DNA of 22,641 nucleotides from a virus. The position numbers were made by a program, and so were the translations under genes. Shown here in pieces: positions 8,001-20,000 of the stretch. The DNA is taken from positions 1-22,641 of IMG/VR virus record IMGVR_UViG_3300010157_002116; one strand, written 5' to 3'. Position 1 is the first letter of the stretch. Each line of letters begins with the position of its first letter. The notes beneath the pieces were generated by a model. The model made no database searches. It had not been told where the DNA came from and saw nothing but the letters and a program-made list of their open reading frames with translations.

Positions 8001-11000
8001 ATGTAAATCTTCCAACTGTTGGTATAAAACCGCAAAGAGAAATTGGTTGGCAAACTGCTGTTTCTCTTAGTGCCCAATATCAAATTTTTGAATTTAATTA
8101 TGATCCAATAGCAACAGGTAATATATTTACGTGTGATATTGCACCAATTGTTACTACTCCAACTAAATGGCCCTTAATACAAGTTTATATTAATAATAAT
8201 TATTTACCTACACAATACTGGACAGCAACAACTAATGCTACTAATACGTCAACCGAAATTAGTATACCAAATATTGAAGCTGTGCCAACTATAGTTCAAA
8301 TATTAATATTAAGTGACCAAGTAAGTAATACTGCATATTTTCAAACGCCAGTTAATTTAAATAACAACCCGTTAAACCAAGACCTTACTACTGCTAATAT
8401 TGGTGATATTCGCGGACAATATCAAAGTATTTTCTTTAACAATCCTAACACAACCGGCGAAGTGTTTGGTCCAAACAATTATCACGACTTGGGTAATTTA
8501 GTTCCATGGGGAAATAGAATTATTCAAAACAGCTCCTCATTAGCAGCAGTTGGAACATTTTTGCGTAATCAAACACATGATTTGTTTAATTCTATATTAT
8601 ATAACAGCAGAAGTTATATTACTTTTAAAAATCTATTAGTAGATACAGTTAATAATACTGATTATAGTAGAATGTTAACTCCTTCTCAAATGCTTGATAA
8701 TGCATTGGATCAAATTAATGCATCACATACCAATGACCAATCATTCTTTTGGAGTGATATGTTGCCATCAAAGGCACCGTATATTGTTAATTCATATAGT
8801 TTTGCTAACTCACTTAACATTAGTATCTACCCTCTAAGTCACATTTATAATTTTGCTACAGCAAACTATAATGGTATATTAGTATATTTGATTCGTAATG
8901 GGGTTCAAAGTCAATTAATTAAAGGTGTTGATTATACTGTAAGTACAGACAGTCCTTCATTGACGGTTACGTTAGATTTATTACCTAATGATGAAATTAT
9001 AATTAAAGAATATAATCAAACATACGGTAACTATGTACCTAATACGCCAACCAAACTAGGCTTATATCCTTCTACTATACCAAAAGTATTTTTAGATACT
9101 GCATACAATCCACAAACATATTTCATTGTGGGACATGACGGTTCGTTTAATAAATTATATGGAACATACGATTCAACTAATAATACATTAAGCGATTTTA
9201 GAGATCAGGTATTACTTGAGTATGAAACTCGTGTATATAACAATTTAAAATTAAGTGAGACAGTTCCGGCCGGCACCTACCAAGGTGTTGTAATACCTGG
9301 CTTCTTCAGAACAACTGATTATTCATATGATGAGTTCTTAGAGATATACAGTGAATCTTTCTTAAGTTGGATAGGTCAAAATAGAATCACTTATAAAACA
9401 CAATTTTATAATAAAAATAATCAATTTACCTACAATTATAGAGATAGTGGTAATAAGATAAACAATCAACCAATTGAGCAAGGGTATTTTAGAGGAATGT
9501 ATTTGTATTTCTATGATACAGCTACCCCAAACGAAACGCCATGGGAAATGTTAGGTATAACAGATCAACCAACTTGGTGGACAACTAGATATGGTCCTGC
9601 TCCATATACAAGTGAAAACTTAGTGTTGTGGGAAGATTTAGCCGCCGGACTAGTTTGGAATAATGGAAATTCATATGTAAAGCCTAGCTATATACGTAAT
9701 GGATTATTAAATATAATCCCGGTCAATAGTGCTGGAGATTTAATATCACCATTTAATTCAATTGTAGGAAATTATAATCAAAATATTTTCCAACGTGATT
9801 GGATTGTTGGTGATGTGGGTCCTGCTGAATTCAGCTATCGTAGAAGCAGCACCTGGCCATTTGATTTAATGCGTATATTAGCAGTAACTAAACCTGCTGA
9901 TTTCTTTAATCTTGGCATCGATGTAGACAATTACAAATACAATTTAGAATTCAATCAATATCTAGTAAAAGATAGAAGTCATTTGGTATTATCTGATATA
10001 CCAGTATATGGTAATGGTACACCTGCAACTAGCTATATTAACTGGATTGTAGATTATGAAAAACAAGTTGGGGTGGACTCAACTACTAACATTACCACAC
10101 TATTAAACAACTTAGATGTTCGTTTAATCTATCGCATGGCTGGCTTTGGTGATAAGAATTTATTGCAATTCTATGTAGAAAAGAGTTCAGCCAATAGCAA
10201 TAATAGTTCATTATTAATCCCTGATGAAAGTTATGGTTTATTGTTATATGAAAATCAACCATACGATAGAATCGTATATAGCGGGGTTGTAATACAAGTA
10301 ACTGAACACGGTTATAAAGTATATGGTAATAGCCAAACAAATGCATATTTTAAAGTAGCTGTTCCTAAGTTTGGCGGTACTACAGAAAAAATCACTGTAG
10401 AAAATTTATCAGTATCACTTACACCAACTTTTTATGACATCACTGAAGAAATACCTTACGGCACTGAATTTTATAGTGTTCAACAAGTATCACAATTTTT
10501 AGTTAGTTACGGTGAATATTTAAGATCACAGGGTGTGTTGTTTGATCAAATTGAAAACGGTATACCAATCAATTGGTCACAAATGGTTGCTGAATTTTTA
10601 TATTGGGCACAAACTGGATGGGAAATTGGCAGTATTACTACAATAAACCCGGCTGCAACATTGTTGGCTATTGATAAAGAAAGTCGTATTGTTCAACCGT
10701 TAACAGTAAGACAAACTAACTTTATATTAAATCAAAACTTGTATCCTATACAAAATACTGATTTGTCAATTGTACGTGATGGCACATTATTTACGGCACA
10801 CCCATTAGCTTCGGGTGATAGTATTAGCTATGGTCAATTTAATATAAGCAACATTGAACATGGTATTGTATTTGATAATACGACATTATTCAATGATGTA
10901 ATTTATAATCTAGTTACTGGTTTACGTCAGAACAGAATTTATGTTCGTGGAACAAAAACTGCTGATTGGAATGGTAATATTGATGCATTTGGATTTATAT

Positions 11001-14000
11001 TAAACCAAGACAATATTGCTGAATGGTCAAAAGAAGTAAAATACACAAAAGGTTCTATAGTAAAATATAAAAACAAATATTGGTTTGCAACTAGTATTAT
11101 CCAAGCAAAAGAAGTATTTGATGAACGTGATTGGAAAGAAACTGATTACAACGAAATACAAAAAGGATTGTTACCAAATAGCAGCACCAGATCATATGAA
11201 AGTACATTATACTACAATGTAGATAAAGCTAACTTGGAAAATGATGCAGATTTATTATCTTTCTCATTAATTGGATATCGTCCAAGAGAATATATGTCTG
11301 TAGCAGACCTTACTGATATTACACAAGTTAATGTTTATAAAAATCTAATCAAAGAAAAGGGTACACTAAATGCTGCTAATGCATTTAAGGGTGCTAACTT
11401 GCCACAGGGTGGTATTGATTATGATATCTATGAAAACTGGGCTATTAAATCAGGTGAATTTGGCGGAATATTAAACAATAACTATGTGCAATTTAGATTA
11501 AATCAAACTGAATTGACCGGTAATCCTTCTATAGTTGGTTTAACTACGGGTAACTATCAAACGGGTGTTCAACAAGAAGTATGGTTGTATAATTTATTTA
11601 ATTATGGCACCCCAATCACCTCACCTAATGTATTACCTACATTAGCTACTGCTACTCCATCTACATTATATCCAACAGCTGGATATGTTAATTATGATGA
11701 TGTAAAGATGGCTAGCTATTATTATTCTGGATTGTCTACGGCACAAAACTCAGTAGGAACAACAATTCCAATTAATGAATTTTATGTACGTGATTATGTT
11801 TGGTTAGCTAATTATCTTTCAACTTGGCAAGTATATACCCCTACAAGTTTAGGTTCAGTTATTAATGCAAAAAATAATCTGAATGGTACAGTAACAATAA
11901 CTTTTAGTCAAGCACATAATTTAAAACGTTATCAACCGTTTGCGATTGTTAATTTTAATGCAGCAATTAATAATTATTACATTGTAGCAGCAGTAGTGGA
12001 TCCATTCAATGTTATAATTAATTTGTCATTGAATCCTCAATTAACTAACCTTACTGGGCAAGGAATTGGATTCAAATTACAAAGTCAACGTGTAGCCACT
12101 GCGCCTGAAATAATTAATTTACCGTTGTTAGATAATGAATTTAATAAATTAAAAGTTTGGGTTGACACAAACAATGACGGTAGTTGGGCTGTATATCGCA
12201 AGAGTTTAAACTATCAATATAGTAAAGAAATTGTAAAAACAAACAGTACAACTTTTGGTAGTGCAGTTGCATATTCTACATTGTTGGGTTATATGGTAAG
12301 TAATGCCGGCGCTGGCATTGTCTATAGATATGCATATGATAATTCAACCTCTAGTTACATTGAAAAACAAACTATTACACACAGTACATCATTTGGTTCA
12401 AACATAACATATATTGATGATTTGTTTGTAATATCTCAACCAACGAGTTCACCAACTGTTTATGTTTATAAATTAATAACTACCACATTGGTTAATGAAT
12501 TGCAATTATATCAAACTATAACTGCACCAGGGGGTGTAACAACCTGGGGTACTTCAACAGCATTGTCAGGGGATCAAAATTGGTTGTACATATCTGATAT
12601 AGATAATAACAATGTTTATGTATATCGCAAGTCCGCTATTACTAGTTTATATGAACAAGTAGCAATACTAACTGTTGCAGGATTATCTGCTGGTGATGAG
12701 TTTGGGCATTCAATCGCCACTGATTATTACGGAGATACAGTAGTAATAGGGACACCGTATAAAGATTATGATGTCAATACTCAAAATTACGGATACACAT
12801 ATGTATTCTCACGCACAATAGAAAATTTTGAAGCACAATCTACTAGCCAAGCATATATACCGTTAACCTTTGCGTTAGCATGGACTCCGGTAACATTGTC
12901 AACTACGGCAAGAAGTATATTAAGTAACGCAATTACACTTGATAGTGTTTCTGATTTAAAAGCAGGTGCTGAGGGTACCCCAATTGTCTTTACTGGTATA
13001 GCATTTGGCGGCATTGCAACAAATACAGTTTATTATGTAAAAACTATTGATCAATTGGGTTCTACTATTACAGTATCTTTAACCAGAAATGGTACTACTT
13101 TGTCTCTTACTAATACTGTTTCAGGTACTATGACTGCAACTGGACAAACAAATCCTTTATATGTAGCAGTTAATGGTAGTGAGTTGGCAGACAATAAGTA
13201 TGCGGTTATCGACTCTACATTCTATGTATATAGTAATGCAACACCCACATTAAATGCAGGTGATATAATTAATGTAAGTAGTACAAATTTCGTATTAACT
13301 CAAACACTAACCAATGAGCAAACTCCTAGAGTTGGTGTAGAATTTGGTACTAGTGTAGATACAAATACATTTGCAAATGAAATTTTAATTGGTGCTCCTT
13401 TTGAATTGTCTTATCAAAACTACGAAGGTGCTGTTCATAGATACACAAATGGTGGTGAAAGATACGGAATTATTATTGGAACTGCTGATTGTAATATAAC
13501 TGCTGCTAGAACTATTTTGTTAAATGGATTTAAAGTTGTATTACCAATTGGTAATGCAGCCGCAGCAGCCAATGCAATCAATGCAGCAAGAATTACAAAT
13601 GTCTATGCATCTACCGCAGATGGTAAATTGGTTATATCCTTGATAAATGTAAATTTAGGTATTGCAGGTAATAAATTATCATTATCTGTGTTAAGTGCTA
13701 TTACATTGAATGAGATGGGTATAACTTTATACAAACAAACTCAAACAATAAATTGTCCACACCTAACGGGCAGAACACAATTTGGTACAACAGTTAAGTT
13801 TGACAGTTCTAACTCTGGATCATTTATAGCAAGCGCACCAGTTGGTGCAAGATATTCAGCTACTACATTTGACTTTGTTGACGATGAATTAGACAATGAT
13901 ACAGTATTTGACAATAATGCAACGCAATGGGTTGACACATTCCGTAATGCAGGCGCAGTATATATGTTTGACTATTTGGCTAACTATGATGAAAACATTA

Positions 14001-17000
14001 ACGCCCCTGGTAAATTTGTATATGCACAAAGCACAAATGCACAAGATTTAGATTATGGCGCACAACCATACTATGGCACTGCATTAGATTTCAATAATAA
14101 CACAGTTACTATTGGTACACCAAACTTTAAACCAACTAGCAACCCAACTAATCTAGCTGGTCAAGTGGTTACTTATGTAAGCAATAGCAGCACCCCTGAT
14201 TGGACTGTATATAGAAGCTCCTCTGAGGTAGTAGATATAAATGGTGTATTTAATATCCAATTGTTCAGTGCAAATACTAATGAAACATTAATAAACTTAG
14301 ATTATATAGATCCGTTGCAAGGTAAATTATTAGGAGCAGTTGCTGAAAATATTGATATCGTTTCTAATATAGACCCAGCATCATATAATTCAATTAATAA
14401 TCAGTCAGGATTAGTTTGGGGCGCAGATAAGATAGGTACATTGTGGTTTGATACTAGCAATACTCGTTTTATGAATTATCATCAAAATGATATAGCTTAT
14501 AATAGTCAGTATTGGGGTAGAGTATTTCCTGGTAGTGATGTTTCAGTATATTCATGGGTTGCAAGCAATGTAATACCTGCACAATATACAGGTCCCGGAA
14601 CCCCATACAATACTGATACTTACACTATCCGTGGCACTGTTAATGCTGAAGGGTTAATCAGTCCTATCTATTATTTCTGGGCTAGAAACACTAATATTGT
14701 ATTTGATAAGTTAGGAAAAACTTTAGCTGATTCTACATTGCAGTTATACATAGCGAACCCACAAAACACCGGTATTAGTTATTTTACACCATTGTTATCT
14801 AACGTATTTGGATTATACAATTGCATTCCTTTTATAAATGCTACTGACACTGTGTTGCAGCTTGGGTATGCAATTAGTAACAATGATGATGTTGCTCATA
14901 CACAGTATAGTTTAATCCGAGCAAATTATGCTGATGATTTCTTACCGGGAATCCCTGGCTCGGGCGCAGCATATCAAAATCATGCATCAGTTGGAATAAC
15001 TGAACCAATTGGTTTATATAACAGGATGATAGACAGTATGTGCGGTGTGGATAATGCAGGTGGTGTTGTGCCCGACCCATTATTACCAAAAGCAGTACAA
15101 ACAGGTGTATTAGCTAGACCAAGACAAGGTTTCTTCTATAATAGATTTGGTGCATTGAAGAATTATTTACAGTATGCCAATGTTATATTAGCGCAATTTC
15201 CTATAACAGAAACAAGAAATATACAATTATTAAATAGCGAAAATCCTGAAATACTTGATGAAAATGGTAATGTAATATTTGCAGCTGGGCAGCGTTATGA
15301 TACTAAAAAATACTGGAATACTATTAATTGGTGGGCACCTGGTTATAATGATAACACTAAGTCATCATTACAAGTACCTGTATATTCAGATTTATCTACA
15401 CTAAGTGTACCCGTAGGTACAATCGTTACAGTTGCAATGAATGGTAACGGTAATAGTGAAACATATATATACGCTGCTGATGGCACTTGGATACGCATAG
15501 GACTAACCAACGGAACAATTGAATTTGATTCTGTACTTTGGGATTACACAAGTGCTAGATTAGGGTTTGGTGATAATTTCTTTGATACAACACCGTTTGA
15601 TGAATACCCTTCAACTGAAACACGTTATATTGTTCGTTCATTGAATGAAGAAATTTATACAAATGAATTATTAATTTTTAGAAATAAGAGTTTGATTTTA
15701 CTATTTGATTATATCCAAAGTGAAACTATTGAAAGTCAAAATTATTTAAATTGGTTAAACAAAACTTCATTTGTTGATGTTGCTCATACTATACGTGAAT
15801 TGGTACCATTGGAAGTATTTCGTTCTGATAATCAAACATTCTTAGAAGGTTATTTGAATGAAGTTAAACCTTACCATGTTGTAATTAAAGAATTTATATT
15901 TAAATATACTAAAACTGATATATTTGAGGGTGACATTACTGACTTTGATTTGCCAGCACAATTTGACCCAACGATTGACCAGTTCCTTACACCTGAATTA
16001 GTATATGCTAATCCTAGTGGTAATTATCAATTCTTATCAACTGATCCAATATGGAACAATCCACTATACACTCAATGGTATAATAATTATGGATTAAGTA
16101 TTGTTGGTCAAACTGACTATCAAATAGCAAGATTAGATTCATATATGGCATTAAATACCACTTCATGCTATGTTGATAACATTAATGGATTCCCAGTTAC
16201 CGGTACTATCATGATAGGTACTGAGCAAATTGCATATATTAATAGAAATTTACAAACCGGAGAACTTACTGGTTTGTCAAGGGGAGTAAACGGTACTACA
16301 ATTACTATTCATTTACCTGGCGAAAATATTTATATAGATTTATCTCCTATCGTTATATTGAATGAAGGAAGAGGTTACTCTAACCCACCAAGAATAATAG
16401 CTTATATAGATACTACGATCTACCCTCCACCAAGAACTCCTGCGCAATTCAAACCTATAATGAGTTTGGGTTCGGTCATTGGGGTAACTGTTATTAATCC
16501 AGGTGAAGGCTATGCTGCATTGCCTTCGATTATTATTGATCCGGCTTATGTTATTAGCATTACAGAGGCTCAAATAAATGTAGTAGATAATACAATAGAA
16601 TTGTATAACCCTTTACTACAAACAGGTGATTTGATAACCTATACTATAGCGGCCGGCTCAACTGCTATAGAAGGATTAACAATTGGACAACGATATTATG
16701 TAGGTTTATTGGAAACGACCCCGGTACCTATATTTGCTCTTTATTCTAGTTATTTGGATGCTATAAACGACCATGATCGTATTCCATTATATACAACAGG
16801 ATCCGGAACTCAGTATTTTGATCAGGGTGCAATTGCAAGTTGTGTAACCAGTGCGATGCCAATAAGAGAAAATAGTATATCATTAAAATATGATAGAACT
16901 TCATATACTTCTCAAGTTATACCTTGGGTTGGCGGTAATTTTTATGGCTCATTCTATGCAGGAACATTGTCTAATAGTAACAAGATAGCATCTTCATCTA

Positions 17001-20000
17001 TATTGCTATATAGCGAGCAACCTCCAATTGAATCAATATTAGCCAGTGCTCAGGGTGAGACCTTTGAGATTTTAAATGTTGAGAATCAACAAAATATAAC
17101 TTGGTCATCACGCACTAGAGATACTATACAAACGTATGGTTCTACTTATCCAACACTGTCATATCAAAACGCAATACGAATTAACCCAACAGTTGGTGGA
17201 GCACCAGTTGCCGGTAATATAGGTTCTACTATTGGTTTCTATGTTGGTATGCCTGTTAAATTTGTAGGATCTACTACTGGAACTAGATTAACAAGTAGTA
17301 GCCCAACAAGTACTACAACATATTATGTAAAATCTTTAGTTCAATTGCCTAGTGCAGATTATACTTTAACTACTGATTTGATAGTTGGTCAGCAATATGT
17401 AATCGCGGGATTGGGATCAACAAACTGGAATACTGTTGCAGGGACTATAGGAGTCACCTATTCAGTTGGAGATAACGTAATTGTTAAATCAACCGCATCT
17501 GGTTCAGGCTCAGCATTTTTATTAGAAGATACTGGCTTTACTATTTCTGATTCTGTAGATATTAACGGTAACCCGCAAAGCGTTTACTCACCTAACTTAG
17601 GTTCAAGTTATGTTAATATATCTGTTGCTGGATTGACATTATATGTAGGTGAATTGACAAATCTTGCTGTAATGACAATCAATTATAGCGGCATACGAAC
17701 CGCAACAGCTACTACTTCTACAGTTAATGCAATATCTGTATTATTAACTCCAACTGGACAAAATGGTACAACTAATTTTTACACAGGACTACCAATCTTC
17801 TTCACTGGACATGTGTTTGGTGGAATAGAAGAAAATCAAACATACTATATAACTACAGTAATTGATAATCAATCATTCACGATGTCAGCATCAGATACTG
17901 CGCCTACATCATCTACTGTTACTGCAACTGCTTCTAGCAATGATTCAGTAACATGTGATACTGCACTTGGGTTGGTAATCAATGATCCTATTATATTTAC
18001 AGGTGACACCTTTGGTGGCATAGTTGCGGGTACTACTTATTATGTAAGAGAAATATTCTCAGGAAATATACAATTTTCTATTGCAGCAGTAGTCAATGGA
18101 CCGGCTGTAACATTAACAGATGACTCTGGGTCTTGCACATTTACTAGCCAACGTAATATCGTTAAATTAACTAATGGCACTGGTTTAATGACATTAAACG
18201 TGGGATTACCAGTAAGTCCTGGTCAAATCAATGGCCAACAGTTTACGTTATATGAAACTTCTACACAGTACACCGGTGTTTTTGGCACAGTTTCTAATTT
18301 ATTAACAAGAAATATTTCAGCTACATTAGGAACTCTAAAGAGAATTTGTATCCCTTCAACAACTTTGGGATTAACCAATGTATATCAAAATATGCAATTT
18401 ATTTTTGATAAAAGCATTGGTGGGTTAGTTGCTGCTACTCCATATACAATCACTAGTACAGGAACAACATCAATAACAGTAAATAGTACTACTAGTACAA
18501 ATAATTGGTTGATATTAGATGTTGCATCAAACCCAGATTTAACAAATGTATTGTACGTGGGTATGCCATTATACTTCTCGGGCACATCATTGGGCGGAGT
18601 ATCATTGGGTGAAGTGTATTATGTATATGAAATAGATAGTTCACCTCCAACAGGTCAAGGCAGATTTAAATTATCAGAAAATATTAATCTTACTAGTGTA
18701 TATACATTGTTCAACAGCAATGGTGAAATGACAGGCACCGGTGAATCTTATGTAACTATATCAAACACAGTATTAAATTCAAGTCAGACAGCATCTAGTA
18801 TTACTGTAGCTGATCCGACTGTAATTACAGTTTCAAATGGTTCTGCATTCCCCAATGGTACTGCAATAAGATTAACTACGACAGGAACATTACCAACTCC
18901 ACTGACTACTGAATTAACATACTATGTTAGAAATAGAAGCGGTAATACATTTAATATATCATATACACCAACTAGTAGCTTAATTAAAACTACTGTATCG
19001 GGAACAGGTAAATTTAATGTAAATGCAATTGAAGTGTTGTTAACTCAGTACATAAACCCAATAAATCACGCAGTATTTGACGTAAGTTATATCTTGGGCG
19101 GGTATAGTTCAGCAATTACCACTAGTGGTAGTGGATATACTATTGACAACGTTATTACCATAGATGGATCATCAATTGGTGGTGTAAGCGGAGTAAATGA
19201 TTTGTCTATTACTATTAATATGATTGACGGTAACATTCCAGTTGGGCAAGTTAGTCCACCTGTTTCAAATGGATCACTAGTTTCAGCGATATCTGCCGGT
19301 ACACCTGCAGGTATTGTAGATAGTTATTATGTTAAAGTACTTTCAGAAAATCAAGTAGGTATATACAGTAATCCAACTCTTACTGTACCCGTAACAGGTC
19401 AAAATTTTAATTATACTGGTATAACTTCTACTTCAGTAACCTCAGTAACTGCATCAACTAATATATTAACTGTACTTGATTCTAGTAAGTTTAATGTTAA
19501 TGATCCGGTAGTGTTTACTAATGTTGTTCCTGCTACATCAATAAGAGCAGGACAAACATATCAAGTTCTTACATTAGGAGATACCAATTTTGCTTTAATA
19601 GGTGCATTAACTAATACAGTAGGGCAAGTATTTGTTGCTACTACATCTGGTGCTGGTACTGGAACTGCTATTGCTAGCGTATACGGTGGCATCACCGCAG
19701 GTGAAACATATTATATTAAGAGCAAGCCATCACCAACTGGTGTAACAATAGCTACTACGATTGGTGTGTCTACCTTTGATATAACTACTGATGTTATAGG
19801 ATCAATGACAATGGCTAAATTTGGTGACTATGCATTGTTACCAGAACCATTCTTCTTTAATCCAAGTGTTGTAAAATATAACAATAGATTGTATCAATGT
19901 GTAGTTAGTAACAATGATCCTGACTTTATATTTGGTAAATGGGAATTATTAAATTCAAATAGCAGACAAATAAATGCATTAGATAGAATTGTTGGTTACT

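Larger units (their letters stand above)
12116..14230 (+). other. FG-GAP/integrin-type beta-propeller with inserted domains (residues ~2350-3050)
   Basis: Successive blades start with an FG or YG turn and end in a strand such as VYVY, AVYMF or VVTYV: FGSAVAYS (near 12260), FGSNITYI, WGTSTALSGDQNWLYISD, FGHSIATDYYGDTVVIGTP (12701), FGTSVDTN...ILIGAPFE (13343), FGTTVKFDSSNSGSFIASAP (13781) and YGTALDFNNNTVTIGTPNF (14072). The 'FG.s........ivIG.P....G.vy.f' signature is that of FG-GAP propellers. Between the blades at 12701 and 13343 sits an FGGI/YYVK repeat. Inside the following blade (13466-13770) sits a separate domain. The number of blades is about seven or eight, counting an irregular first one. 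Confidence 0.65.
16610..19816 (+). repeat. Array of divergent FGG(I/V)/YYVK beta repeats (residues ~3846-4914)
   Basis: About eight copies, with irregular spacing, lie at roughly 16610-16818 (variant GLTIGQRYYV), 17234-17365 (variant TSTTTYYVKSL), 17786-17944 (HVFGGIEENQTYYITTVID), 17966-18151 (TFGGIVAGTTYYVREI), 18365-18500 (SIGGLVAATPYTIT), 18548-18745 (SLGGVSLGEVYYVYEID), 18836-19021 (TTELTYYVRNRSGNTFNIS) and 19484-19816 (YGGITAGETYYIKS). They share a leading 'G.pv.F.g' strand, a GG turn, a YYV(K/R) strand and a closing strand. DNA identity between copies is low, so the array is old. The fold resembles GLTDG..YYV-type repeats of bacterial adhesins, hence probably a rod-like beta structure. 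Confidence 0.7.
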
